A stretch of DNA of 48,035 bases, taken from assembly GCF_000006405.1 (NCBI RefSeq), contig NW_003216737.1:163735-211769 (forward strand). Reading direction: 5' to 3'. The notes under the pieces are model-generated. The model saw nothing but the letters and a program-made list of their open reading frames with translations, ran no database searches and was not told where the DNA came from. Positions 20,236 to 36,358 of the stretch are shown here, piece after piece. Origin of the DNA: Perkinsus marinus ATCC 50983. Its lineage: Eukaryota > Perkinsozoa > Perkinsida > Perkinsidae. The position numbers were made by a program, and so were the translations under genes. Each line of letters begins with the position of its first letter. Position 1 is the first letter of the stretch.

Positions 20236-20827
20236 TCAACTGTGTTGTTGTTGTTGGTCGAATACCAACCTGAACTCCTTTGAAGCAATCATTACATCAT
20301 CCAACACCGATAAGAGGCCACCTGATGAGGGTCTGTCTATCCACATACCTCACTAACACTACTTCGATCTATCTTCTCAGCATTAGCCATCATGGTGATG
20401 ACCAATGGAGTGTTCATAGTCGCCTGCAGCAACTGCTTACCATCATCATACCTTGCTATAACGAAGGAGCATGCACCAAACTCTGGTAGCTTGCTACACT
20501 GTAGAGGGGTAGTACAAGATGAATAGGACAGTAGAGCTACCACCAACCTGATCACTAGTGAGGGAGAATATGGTTGTCAATATCTGATCATCATTTGACT
20601 GCTCATCATAATGTGATGATGTAGCTGCAAGAAGAGGATATTATATGTACTGAGGACGGCAAGCACTACCACCTGATAGTATCTCGACACCTTCACGATC
20701 GGCTATGGTTATTGACTCGATGCCATCCACACTACCATTAGATAGAATACAACATTCATTACAATTGGAGTGGTACTAACCTCTCTACTACATTCCCTAG
20801 AAACTCCTCTATGGTAGTAGTAACCAT
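20236..20827 (-). CDS. Ragulator subunit LAMTOR3-like (roadblock fold), 135 aa
   Basis: In animals LAMTOR3 pairs with LAMTOR2 in the Ragulator complex that anchors Rag GTPases and TORC1 to the lysosome. Five exons in phase: 20781-20827, 20673-20731, 20548-20624, 20360-20498, 20236-20321. Key matches to the family: VDGIESITIADREGVEIL (animal VEGLHAIVVSDRDGVPVI), a segment ending TIFSLTSDQ (FALATDQ), SKLPEFGACSFVIARY, NTPLVITMMANAE (NRLPLVVSFIAS) and a final helix GGLLSVLDDVMIASKEFR. Length is close to the animal protein (124 aa). A Gln-rich tail precedes TGA. Introns 41-56 nt, all GT-AG. It starts 114 nt downstream of a small ORF on the same strand. Confidence 0.85.
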
Positions 20828-20941
20828 GTGAATAATGGTAAAACTAACCTCCTCCCTCATCTATTACATATAACAACACAACTCATGATCACATATGCAA
20901 AGATTAATTATCATCATCATCACCATGCATGCTGCTGCTGC

Positions 20942-21179
20942 CTATGGCATGAGATTAACTACGGCACCGCGCCAAGCAGCAGTATTATGACCTAACAGGA
21001 GTTAGTAATAGGCATGTACCCCTAAGAGGGATATCACTACTAGAGTACTGCTGCTAGTCACCATCCATCTCTATCATCCCTATATTATCATTAGATATAC
21101 CACCCTGATGACCAAGTGTAGGGGTAACCAGATAGACAAGAGCAGCAATCATTGCTAGGAATGACATGTCCAACGGCAT
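20942..21179 (-). CDS. Possible 55-aa membrane or secreted peptide
   Basis: Two exons join in phase (21062-21179 and 20942-20991). The intron is 70 nt with a textbook branch site TACTAAC near its 3' end. The product starts MPLDMSFLAMIAALVYLVTP, one hydrophobic helix or signal peptide, followed by a short polar tail with WRGAVVNLMP. No family recognised. The splice signals are its best support. Confidence 0.35.
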
Positions 21180-21570
21180 TCAAGAAGTAGCTCTCTATCC
21201 TGCTCATAACAACAGTATGCATCAAAGTCGCGAAACATACCGCCCTATGCAGAAACTGCCTCAGGAACGGCATACGATGACTATGATGACTAGGTGTAAG
21301 GGGCAAACCGTTGCATTCACGCTGCATGAATATATATCTATACTGTGATTATTAATAGCATAGTTAATGTCCACTATTATCCCTGGTATCGTGAGTAGCG
21401 ACTTGCAACATAAGAAGGTGTAGGTAGTTGGAAATAGAATGAAATAGATAACTTACTGCTAGTAATGAACCTGGAATAATGAAGAGCTTGAGATCTACAA
21501 CAACATGGACGACTTATGCATCCCCGCCTAGGGAGCAGGACGACGCCAATGAGGCTAATAATAATAATAA
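21180..21570. other. Intergenic between small ORF and GT2 gene
   Basis: Nothing recognised except short ATT/ATC runs near 21560. Holds the 3' end of the leftward glycosyltransferase gene. Confidence 0.4.
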
Positions 21571-24414
21571 TTAATGACTATCATCATCATCATTATCATC
21601 CCATAATGTAAACCAATCTATATCAGGATGCGCTGGACATGGGGGTATATCTCTAATCTCATCCTCACGTACACCTGGTCATGATGATAGTAAGGAGGAG
21701 GAGGAGTATATCCTACCTATCTTGATATTAGTCCTCTCATGACTATACACCAATAGATTCTGACACAATGCTCCTAGTCGGAATAGGAGACCATTAAGTC
21801 TATACCATGGGAATAGGAGGTATCTATAGGGGTAGTCGTATGGGAGTAGTAGTAATAGTAGTATTACGTGCATAAGGAGGATCTTAATTCCTTCCTTTCG
21901 CGGAGTACTACTAATTGGAATACTGCGACTGCTATATATAACACAGTAGTGAATATAATGGTCATTAATATAAGCCCTAACCAATCACGTAGTAATAAAC
22001 CACATAATAGAAATACTCGTAGCCAATCGAGTATAACAGCTAATAGCTCTTGTAGGAAGTATGGCTTTAATGCTAGACTAGCCTTATGACAGAATGATGA
22101 GGGATGGAAGACCTCAAAGAAATATGAGAAGGTCTTCTTATGTGACGTCAGCTCCCACGACTTCACTCTCTGTCGGAATAATACCTGATATCAGGGGTGA
22201 GGGACGGAGGGTTATTGTAGTAATAATACTGTCCATGCATCAGGAGCATATGTTGGGACTATAGCCTGCGCACATGATATTATCTTGGAGTTATCCCTCT
22301 TACGTAATAGAGATAGTCCCATATACCTATGAGGGACAGCAGCAGCATGATAGGAGGAGTAGGAGTGGGATTATTATTATTACATATCCTCACCATTAAA
22401 TACAGTATCATGTTCATAGAATATCTCATCAAGTGCCTCACGATCCCATAATGCTATAGCACCATGACACGACAGACATCTATCATCATTACCATTATAT
22501 AAACCCTACAAGAATACTTATTATTGCTATTACCTAGCCATAGACGCTTGGAATAGCTTGTGAACTGCAGCCATCTTATATTCAATATCCTGACATCTAA
22601 CGAGAATATTAGGATTACCATTAGGGGATGCAGCTGTGATAGGGAAGTGTACCTTATAACTACGATATCAGTAATAATGACAATAGTAATAGTACAGCCT
22701 TTATAGTCGGATCCTTAGTAAGCTGTTCTTGAGGTATATGAAGATCATGTGGTAGAGGTACATCATCATCGATTATTACAGCATATCTATAATAATAATA
22801 CGAGAGGTAATAATACTATTAGTGTGGTATTACGTAAATTGTGGTATCTTATGATTAGCCTCTAGGAAGGGTATCCAATACTTATTACACCAATAAAAGG
22901 CAAATGTCTTATTGCCTTCAGGAGTATATAAATAATTAATATCAGGATGTACCTATTACCATTATCACCAACAAGGAGCAGGAGCAGCAGCAGCAATATC
23001 CTCAACCCTTTCCCCCTACCTCCTCAGTAGCCCATTGTGTTTGATCTTGTGGTTGTAGAGTTGGACCATTATCACATACGAAGATATGGCTAGGAGGGAA
23101 TACATTCATAGCTGATCGTAGTGTATTAGTAAAGGTAGCATATCTCTCATTAGTCATAGTAGATAGATGACATGCTATCATCAGGCAACAATTACTCGTT
23201 ATATTCTGTTCTAATACCTAACATGATGATGATGATTACATTATCAACATCAACAATCTTATTACGAATTCAAGGCTTTTGGTATCCGTAGAGGAGTCAG
23301 TATCATCATTATCACTATTGATGATGACTATCGATGACTCAATATCATCATCATCATCATACCCTTCACTAGGTATAGCCGATTCCAGATCACCGCCATC
23401 ACCAGTAGTACAACATTCACTATTATCCACATTAATGCCAGCATGTACAACATGACTATGATCCTTCAATGTAATAGAGTGTCGTCGACCAGCAACAGCA
23501 GCAGCCTCTTCCTCCTCTGCAGCTGCTGCTGCTGCTGTCTTATTGAGTACTCCCTAATACCAAAGCAGCAGTAGTACTGGTCTAATACCTACTAGGTCTT
23601 CTTCTTTACCTGTATATGACGACTGAATAGAGGAGCACTCGGCCATTTAACAAGCATACATGCTATTAGGAATAACATAACATCCAATAGGACATCAACA
23701 AAAATAAGTAAATCCAACCATGTGGATACGTTCCAAATGGATACGTTACCAATGACTGCTTCTAACACCTAAGAACAACAATAATAATATACTCTAAAAC
23801 AGCAACAACAAGGAGACGAAGAAGAAGAATGCAGTAGTCGTAGTAGTAGGAGCGGACTTACCGTTCTCTGAGTTTTCAGTTGTTGGGGGGAGAAGTATAT
23901 AATAAGGAATAAGGTAACAGTAATGAGTAGGATAAAGAATATGTTTAGTAATATCTACAAGTACTACATAAGGCTCATGGTTCTACTCCTGAACATCATC
24001 AACTTACTGATCTCGATAGTTGTTTATTATGATAGGTACTCAATTTCTGTGCCTTGAGCTCCTTCCATTGCTTAATACGCCTTTTCCATGCATGAGTATC
24101 ATACCTCTTGGTCGTCAGGTCTCTACTTACTATACCAGTAGTAGCAGCCCCAGCCCCAACAGCAACAGCAGCAGCACTACTCAGCACTGATGACTGTCTA
24201 CTTGACCACAATGGTCCAACGTTAGGGTTGTTGCTGAGGAAGGAAGTATGCAGCATACAATGGTTTATGATGATGATGATGATTACCCTAGAGGTGCTTG
24301 GGTTTCAGGGGTCCACATGGCACTAAGTGTGAATGGTGTAGATGCCACAGGAGATGTTGTTGCTGTAGGGTGTGGTGCTGTGTTGTTGTTGTTGTTACTG
24401 ATGATAGCAGCCAT
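21571..24414 (-). CDS. Membrane glycosyltransferase, GT2 family, 708 aa
   Basis: Predicted processive-type family 2 glycosyltransferase that uses a nucleotide sugar at a membrane; the product is unknown. Fourteen exons join in phase: 24287-24414, 24008-24233, 23862-23954, 23610-23768, 23266-23538, 23020-23217, 22834-22952, 22696-22786, 22534-22652, 22384-22479, 22230-22326, 21868-22184, 21717-21823, 21571-21674. Order: Asn/Ser-rich cytosolic start; two membrane spans (FFILLITVTLFLIIYF, LLDVMLFLIACMLV); an Ala/Glu/Asp-rich loop; catalytic domain with IACHLSTMTNERY, IFVCDNG, YTPEGNKTFAFYW, IIDDDVPLP (DDD 405-407), NGED (497-500) and RQRVKSWE (537 on), the place of the Q/RxxRW motif; then C-terminal spans. 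It resembles chitin- and hyaluronan-synthase-like enzymes. The start may instead be 24513, 33 codons upstream. Confidence 0.9.
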
Positions 24415-24614
24415 CGAACTAGAGGACGACTTCACTGGAGTTTGATAGTTCGTATCTACAATGATGAAGTAGGGAGGATACAGATGGCGGACGAGGAAAG
24501 GGATGGGCATCATTACTCGCCAGAGTGATGGAACATGTCAATGATGATGATGCAGACTCGGCAAAGCCACCATCAGTGGGGAGAGGCCTGTAGAGGACGC
24601 AGCAAACAATACAA

Positions 24615-24688
24615 TACCCGATGCAGGATTCGAACCTACGACCATCTGCTCCGTAGGCAGACATTCTATCCAGCTGAACTAATCGGGC
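24615..24688 (-). tRNA. tRNA-Arg (anticodon ACG)
   Basis: 74-nt cloverleaf: acceptor GCCCGAT/ATCGGGT with A73, D-arm AGTTCAGCTGGATAGAAT, anticodon stem TCTGC/GCAGA around CTACGGA (ACG), T-arm TAGG TTCGAAT CCTG. No intron. Confidence 0.93.
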
Positions 24689-24943
24689 GATATATGTTTT
24701 TCGGAAGGAGCACATTATATCAAAAATGAGCCGATGTCATCTTGATATTCCTACATTGGATGATGAGCCTTAGCATCATGAGGTAGTGCGGCATGGTCTG
24801 GTATGGTATAGAATCCTGCCGACCTCAACTCCTGTCGATCCTCCAACTCCTGAGCCCTAAGGATCGCCTCTTCTTCTTCCCAACGTCTCTCTAGTTGAGC
24901 TCGTAGGTATCTAGCAGGGATACTCCTACTACTACTACTAGAG

Positions 24944-24976
<33 letters not shown>

Positions 24977-24989
24977 GTGATGACGATGG

Positions 24990-25019
<30 letters not shown>
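24689..25019. other. Microsatellite-rich spacer
   Basis: Contains (GAT/ATG)n at 24944-24975 and (TTG)n at 24989-25020. The small ORF of Met and Cys runs here is a product of these repeats. Confidence 0.6.
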
Positions 25020-25021
<2 letters not shown>

Positions 25022-25147
25022 ACTTCCGCTTGGAAGGTAACTCAATAGCCATCTTGGCCATACCTTCAGCTTTCTCTCTACGTAGACCAATATCAACATA
25101 CCTAAATAATGTCAGTGATACACGCCATGTACTGTGAATGATGATGA

Positions 25148-25182
<35 letters not shown>

Positions 25183-26184
25183 AATAGTGATGATGATAGT
25201 AGTAGTAGTAATATGATCATCACCTCAGGATGAACTCGGCTACTAACCAGAATAATGTTATGAAGATTACACCACAGATTAAGCCTCTAATCGTTACAAC
25301 ATTTGCTGGAGTCAATGTATATACATTATTACCTAAAAGGGTATAAGAGGCTGCGGCAGCAGCAAACTGTCGTTGTCATCATACTTACAATATGAACCAT
25401 CCTTTACTTCGACACAATTGGCTATGATAACTACTGCTTTGGTATTATCTTCATCCCGCATGTAGACTGAACACTCCATAGGAGTCTGATTGAATGGTAC
25501 TTCCTCATCTAGAGTATTAGGATCAGGGCATCTATTATTAGTCCCTCTCTGTCGGCATGCATCAGCACATGTATCATATGAATAGCATATAATCTCAGCA
25601 TCCTCCCTCTTACCTTGTGATGGTATTACACATTTACCACGCCTAAGAGACCCCAGCCGGATATAAGCAGTAACTCCCCTCTTACTTCCTACCTATCCTC
25701 GATAGGAAGGCCCTCTGGTACGGCAAAGCCAGTGTCATTAACCAACTTCATGAATGATTCCTTCAATGGTACTGATACCTATACAATCTAATCTCATCAT
25801 CATCATTATAGTGTATCATACCTGGCATCTAGGTCCATCAGGAGACTGTCCACCTCCTCCTTCTCTACCACTACTACCAGCAGCATTACTACTACTGCTA
25901 ATAAAGGTTTGTCCTAGCTGAGGGCATTCATATATGGGTATAATACCAAGAGTAGGCTCTACTATCCATGTATACCCTAATGACCACCATGTAGCAGCAA
26001 TACACAGGCATATTGTCAATACCATAAATAGTATGAATACTCTACCTAGTATGGGTAAGATAGGTGGCTTGGTAATAACAACAACCTTTGAAGGGGTACC
26101 AAGTTCCTGAGAGGACTCAATGGTAGGTAGTACAATAACACCACCACCATCATCATTAGTAGTAGTAGGAGAGGGTAGTGACAT
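25020..26184 (-). CDS. Two-span membrane protein with Cys-rich loop, 297 aa
   Basis: No family recognised. Five exons in phase: 25822-26184, 25693-25778, 25389-25642, 25224-25332, 25020-25101. A polar N-terminus (MSLPSPTTTNDDGGG) leads to a first helix (LGRVFILFMVLTICLCIAATW). A loop of roughly 165 residues is rich in Cys (ICYSYDTCADACRQRG, NRCPDP, MECSVYMR, IANCVEVKDGSYC). A second helix (GLICGVIFITLFWLVAEFIL) is followed by a short basic tail ending LPSKRK. The Cys pairs suggest a disulfide-bonded lumenal or surface domain. The intron before the last exon holds long TAG/CTA repeats (25146-25209). The start could be 12 codons earlier at 26217. Confidence 0.75.
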
Positions 26185-26948
26185 GGTAATAAAGATCTCT
26201 TTAGTATGTCTGAACAATGTTTAGTAAACATGCGTTGATTATCATGGGGATTGATGGATTCGAGTGTGACGTTTTAACCCATTATTCGAGAGGAACGATT
26301 ATATCTATGAATCTCCTATTTCTTCTTCTTCTTTTCTCGTAGTCGTAGCCCAAGGATTGGTAGGACGGCTCATTTACTACTAAAGGATCCCGTCTAGGAC
26401 CTGTATACATATTAGGATAGTAACGATATCTAATAAGAATATCCTCAGAGTCAGAACTATCATATGCTACACATGGTGGACGATTTAACCATCATACACG
26501 ATAATAGGCTCAACAAGGCCCCCGCCCCCGCCTCTAGAGTGTAGGAATATAGCTACTTAATAGTGATGGTGGTTGTAAGATAGCTTCTATACTAGTAGTA
26601 TTAGACAACAACAACATGATGAAAGCTTAGTGAAGGTTCATGCATGGTTACTATTACTATGATAGAGTACTGTATAGTGACTATTGTCTATTCACCTTAC
26701 CTTGTGGTGGTAATATATTCTACTAAGTACCCTAAGTAGCCCTCATAATACGATGTTGAGTATAGTGGTATCCCCATTTCGGCGGGATTTATAGCTATTC
26801 ATAGTCCTAGTGTTGTGGGTGATGGATAATATATTAACACAACAGGTTTAATACTAACATGCAATATGGCTTCGTTGTTAGTTCCAATACTAATGATATT
26901 AATAATACAATAATCAACTGATAATGATGATTACCATACTGTTCTTTG
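26185..26948. other. AT-rich stretch without a clear gene
   Basis: No supported exon. A minus-strand gene may pass through, since the frame at 26949-27329 has no identified end. Confidence 0.35.
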
Positions 26949-27329
26949 TTATGATGATGTTGTTGTTGTTGTTGAGTTACCACGCTTAAACCAACACTTA
27001 TCACCATTCTTGGACATCATCTGTTTTAAATCAACAGTTCTAACAGTCTGATCATGATGTTGAGCAACTAACTCCTTCCATATATCATCCTCATATGCTC
27101 TTGTTGTTGTTGCTATCACACTACTACTATTAGCACCAATACTGTTATTATTAGTAATAGCGTCCCGTCGTTGTAGTAATAGTCTACCACTACTAATATC
27201 ACAACTATTACCCCCAACTAACGATGATGATGACCTCATCCTTAAACATGAGCTATAGTCTGAGCGATGAGTAGTAGTAGTATTAGGATTAGAGTTCTGC
27301 TGTGTCATCCTTTTCTTCTTCCTCTTCAT
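26949..27329 (-). CDS. Hypothetical low-complexity protein or exon
   Basis: Open frame of 126 aa starting MKRKKKRMTQQNSNPNTTTT. The first half is Ser/Asn/Thr-rich; the second has a more ordinary stretch YEDDIWKELVAQHHDQTVRT and MMSKNGDKCWFKRGN before a Thr/Ser tail coded by a GTT repeat. Probably a basic, possibly nuclear protein, or part of a larger gene. No family recognised. Confidence 0.35.
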   Translation of the reverse strand: MKRKKKRMTQQNSNPNTTTTHRSDYSSCLRMRSSSSLVGGNSCDISSGRLLLQRRDAITNNNSIGANSSSVIATTTRAYEDDIWKELVAQHHDQTVRTVDLKQMMSKNGDKCWFKRGNSTTTTTSS

Positions 27330-27605
27330 AAATAATGACAGAAATGATGATGATCCATGTAATAGTGCCGATTTAATACGGTATGATATCTTATTTTCAT
27401 TATTGGTAATATCTAAAGAATATAATAATAATAATCATTGTGATATAGTTACCATATTCCCTAGTACTACTATAGCATGGCATAGTAATACTCCTTCTAT
27501 TATCACTACTACATGATGATGATAATAATGATACACATCTAGGCCGGGGGGAACGTATACTGAATAATAACAATCATAATAATATACTACATTAGTAGTA
27601 GTAGG

Positions 27606-28140
27606 CTACTTTCTTATGTTATCATCTCGTGATATGGGACAACAACAAGAGTGATGATGATGATCAGTAGTAGTATAGATGATAGGTGTGGAGTGGGTAT
27701 ACCTTCTCCTGAGTACTTCTATAGTAACCTAATACTACCACTATTCATCATGATGATGAGCAGCAGTAGCAGTAGCATTATTATTACCTTGCTTAAAGGT
27801 CTTATACTTCTTAAAACACTTCTAACTGTATTATTACTTACAACTTCACCATTTACCCGAATGATCTCATCGCCCACTCTGATGAAGAACACATACTAAT
27901 GATGATACTCATACTCTTACCGTACTGTAAGGATGATGATGAAGTGGTGGTAGTAGGCCACCCATTAGAGTTGTCGTGGTCGAGCATAGCAATAATACAT
28001 GGATTTGTGTGGGGTGATGTACATCTACGACTATGTAGATATACACCTAGTCTAGCTCCACATTCCTTGATTATTGATATTGATATAATACTACTACTAT
28101 TATCATCATCAACCTGGTCATCGTGAGGGATGATGATCAT
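27606..28140 (-). CDS. PDZ-domain protein (5' end unresolved)
   Basis: PDZ domains bind C-terminal peptides and scaffold membrane or signalling proteins. The last three exons join in phase: an exon ending at 27926, then 27788-27878 and 27606-27728. The domain runs ARLGVYL, CIIAML, LQVGDEIIRVNGEVVSNNTV, RSVLRSIRPLSK, VTIEVLRRR, covering the core strands, the GD.I..VNG turn and the last beta-strand (VTIEVLR). The canonical GLGF loop is replaced by RLGV. A His/Cys-rich tail follows to TAG at 27606-27608. The first listed exon is open to 28140, but its true acceptor and the earlier exons (probably 28.2-28.9 kb) are not resolved. Confidence 0.68.
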
Positions 28141-29316
28141 AGGATCACTAAATAGGAGTATATAATGTTAATGATGATGATGTTCTACCCTAATGGTGTG
28201 CATGGTGCTGTTAGTGGGACATCATCATCAACAACAACATTCTTGCTACTATTAGTTGTAGATGATGTTGTTGTTGTTACTTGTATTGGATGTAGTAAGG
28301 GCATAATCCTATACACTAAATAGTAGTAGTATTGAAGCCTACTTCTATAACACTATACATCATAATAATGGAGAGTAGGGAAGATATTATATTTATAGTA
28401 CAAGTCATAATAAGACATCATCCAACTACTGAGGCTATGATGATGATGACGAAGGAGATGCCGGCGTTAATGATGATGATAGAATATATACTATATAAGG
28501 TCGAATTCATCCATCACTTCAACAACAACAACACTCTGATGAGAATACGCCACAACTAATAACCACATCATCATCATCAAGCTAGTAGGAGGAAATATGG
28601 TAAGAACTATATTGTAGGTATTCCCCTGGGTATACTACTATTAACAACTAAAGAGTGATGATGAATGATAGATGAACATCAACAGCATGTAAGTAGTAAT
28701 AGTATTGAATACATATTGTTGGGATCCTTCATCATCATCCTTGGTATTATTATCCAATACATCACCATCCAATATTCTATCATCATCATGATGCCAATCG
28801 GTATTATTATTACATACACAATAATAATGAAGATTATCATCAAGAGGTGGCGGCGGCCACACTAGTACTGGCCTTCCTCTAGTATAGTAGTAGTAGTAGT
28901 TCATCATCGTCGTCTGCATTTACATGTTCATCAACTGCTGCTGCTGCTGCTGCTCATCCCCTATTACTATAAGAAGGGTTGTTGAGGTAGTAGACCTCCT
29001 CCTCTCTATATCCTCTTCCTAACTCCTACATGCCTATATAGTTCAATAGTAGTAGTAGGCCCTCTTGATGATGACATGATGGATAACAACAAGAATTAGT
29101 ATAATACAGTAGTAGTAGAGTGGGAATAACAACACTGATGAACGGATGAATACAACATGATGACCATTACATGATAATCATGATAACGATGATGATAATA
29201 ATGATGAGTGCTGCTGCTGCTGTTGCTACTACTACTACTTCTTCTTGTTGTTGTAGTCCAATATAGCTGGTAATGATGATGATGATGAGGTTGGTACCTA
29301 CTAATATGCATCATCA
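28141..29316. other. Repeat-rich stretch, probable unresolved exons
   Basis: Dense ATG/ATC and TAG runs; overlapping short ORFs on both strands have skewed composition (poly-Tyr, poly-Asp/Asn). N-terminal exons of the PDZ gene may lie here, but none can be placed. Confidence 0.35.
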
Positions 29317-31526
<2,210 letters not shown>

Positions 31527-31762
31527 TATTATTATCACTACACATAAGGTATTATTAACAAAGATAACGACATATATAAAGGAAACATACATAACAAAAA
31601 CAACAACAACAACAACAAGGTCATAATAATAACTTTGTTCACCATTCCTACCTCTAGAGGCAATGTCCACCACGCCGTGGATTATGCATAATCGATTAGG
31701 ATGGCGTGCGCGAATAGTTACGTCATCAGAAGAATGTTGCAGCTTGCGTTGTTGTTGTTGTA

Positions 31763-33096
31763 ATGACGGATAGTATTACCGATATCCATGTTGCTGATGA
31801 TGATGAGCATCATCATCATGAGGAGGAAGTGAATAAGGATCCTTATTATCTAGAGGAGGCTGAGTAGTATTATTATTCTACTACTACTTGAGTATTAATA
31901 TTGTCGTTATTAAGGTACATTAAAACGGAACATAGATGGCGTAATAGACAACGCGTATTGGTATTTGGTAGTAGAGGCATAACATCACGGTAATATGATG
32001 ATGGTCGTGATGGTATTACTATATATGGTTAACTGCTATTATTAGATATCGTCATTTATTGGAAGATATTAAAAGGATATGTGTCCATAGTAAATCAGAA
32101 CCTAAAGTAGAAAAGAAACAAAGGTTACAGGATTTAAAGGAGATATGTCAACTTAAGAGTTGCAATAATTGCATGTAATAATAATAAGTATAATATTAAT
32201 ATAATAAGGAATTAGATATATGGAATGTCGTAAATCACAATATTGTTATATGTGGTTGGGGTGTATGCCTAATGGTCCTACTGCTAAATTCCAAATACAT
32301 AATGGTAATAATAATAAGATCTAGTACTAGTAGTATTGGTATTATTAGTCCATACCCTTGGTGAAATGAAGCTTACTGGTAACTGTCTACATGGTTCAAG
32401 ACCTCTACTACACTTTGATGCTGCTTTTGATAATAATACTACTACTCCACAATTAATGTTATATAAACAGATGTTCATAAGGATGTTTGGGGTAATAATG
32501 GTATTGATAGTGTAAGTATCACATTATTATCAGATACCGAGGAATCATCCTAAATCTAAGCCTTTCTATGATCATGTTATGGCATTCTATTGGTTGGATA
32601 ATAAGATATGGATTAGGTAGTAATAGGGAGGGGGATTCGAACCCACGACCTCCTCCTCTTCCTCAGACACTATCAGATCAGCCCTGAGGCCGCCGCCGCT
32701 ACTGAGTGTATGAATAACCCTAATAAACAGACTCTCACTGAGATCGGCCCTAGAATGGTATTAGAACCAATGATAGTATTATCAGGTAGCTTTAGTGGTG
32801 ATGTTATATATCGTAATATACGATATGAATCCCCTACTGAGATGAGAAGGCAGTTGAAGCGGGCTAGAGCCGTAATAATAATACTATCATCATCATGCTA
32901 CTACTAGTAATGATAATGATGTTAGGTGGAACATGAAGCAAAGGTTGTTGAACATGAGAAGTCTAAGATGCGTAAGGTTGCTGCTAATCTAGAGGAGGAC
33001 CATCTTGATGAGATATTTGTTACTACTACTAGCCATCATCATAATGAAGAAAAGTATTCCTCCTCCTCTTCCTTATCCGATGATAGTAAAGAGTAG
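31763..33096 (+). CDS. BRX1: Ribosome biogenesis protein BRX1 (Brix domain), 331 aa
   Basis: Nucleolar factor for 60S subunit assembly (5.8S/25S pre-rRNA processing). Eight exons in phase: 31763-31863, 31915-31989, 32046-32174, 32216-32304, 32349-32491, 32534-32616, 32667-32871, 32926-33096. It follows the family end to end: WRNRQRVLVFGSRGITSRYR, HLLEDIKRICVHSKSEPKVE, LKSCNNCIYMECRKSQ, YMWLGCMPNGPTAKFQIHN, LGEMKLTGNCLHGSRPLLHF, HPKSKPFYDHVMAFYWLDNK, IWIRHYQI, TEIGPRMVLEPM, GSFSGDVIYRN and YESPTEMRRQ. The N-terminus has an Asp/His/Glu run; the C-terminus is charged then Ser-rich. Introns are 41-56 nt. Intron 6 (32617-32666) contains an antisense tRNA T-arm-like sequence. Confidence 0.95.
32624..32651 (-). 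other. Antisense tRNA T-arm/B-box-like sequence inside BRX1 intron 6
   Basis: The 50-nt intron 32617-32666 read on the minus strand gives GTGGG TTCGAAT CCCCC followed by TCCCTAT. It contains the exact B-box GGTTCGAATCC and an acceptor-like tail. One stem pair mismatches; no 5' half. The downstream exon (HYQI...) is coding, so no whole tRNA fits. Confidence 0.6.
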
Positions 33097-33252
33097 TAAT
33101 ACTCCCTACATCCCTACTACGTATACTCATATTATCCTCATGTTGTTGTTATATGTCAATATTATCATGGTTAAATCTACCCGTGTATCCTCATGGTTGC
33201 AGATATAGAGACTTCATATAACAACTTTAACGCAAGTACTAGTGATATATCA

Positions 33253-36171
<2,919 letters not shown>

Positions 36172-36358
36172 ACTGATGACCACAGTAGCAACAGCAGAAG
36201 CAGCAGCAGAAGCAGGATGATGAATAGAGGAAATGTAAGGTAAACTAAGAATGCAAGATTGAAGTCATTTCCAACAGCAGCAAACGGCTGTTGTTTTACT
36301 ACTACTACTACTACTAGGATGTGTATTTAGGTGTATGTCCCTTCCTGCTGCCTCTAAT
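36172..36358. promoter_or_regulatory. Divergent promoter region of helicase and WW genes
   Basis: Only 187 nt separate the two start codons, which point away from each other. It includes a Gln-codon-like GCA run near 36185-36215 and a (CTA)n run at 36297-36316. No TATA box is evident. A shared promoter is inferred from spacing alone. Confidence 0.5.

Noticed and set aside
24943-25223. ORFs with Met/Cys or Thr/Ile runs
   Set aside because: Products of (ATG)n, (TTG)n and (TAG)n repeats. Only the last 82 nt (25020-25101) are a true exon of the membrane-protein gene.
32624-32710. tRNA gene on the minus strand over BRX1
   Set aside because: Sequence beyond the intron is BRX1 exon 7 (HYQI...), and no acceptor 5' strand or anticodon stem fits.
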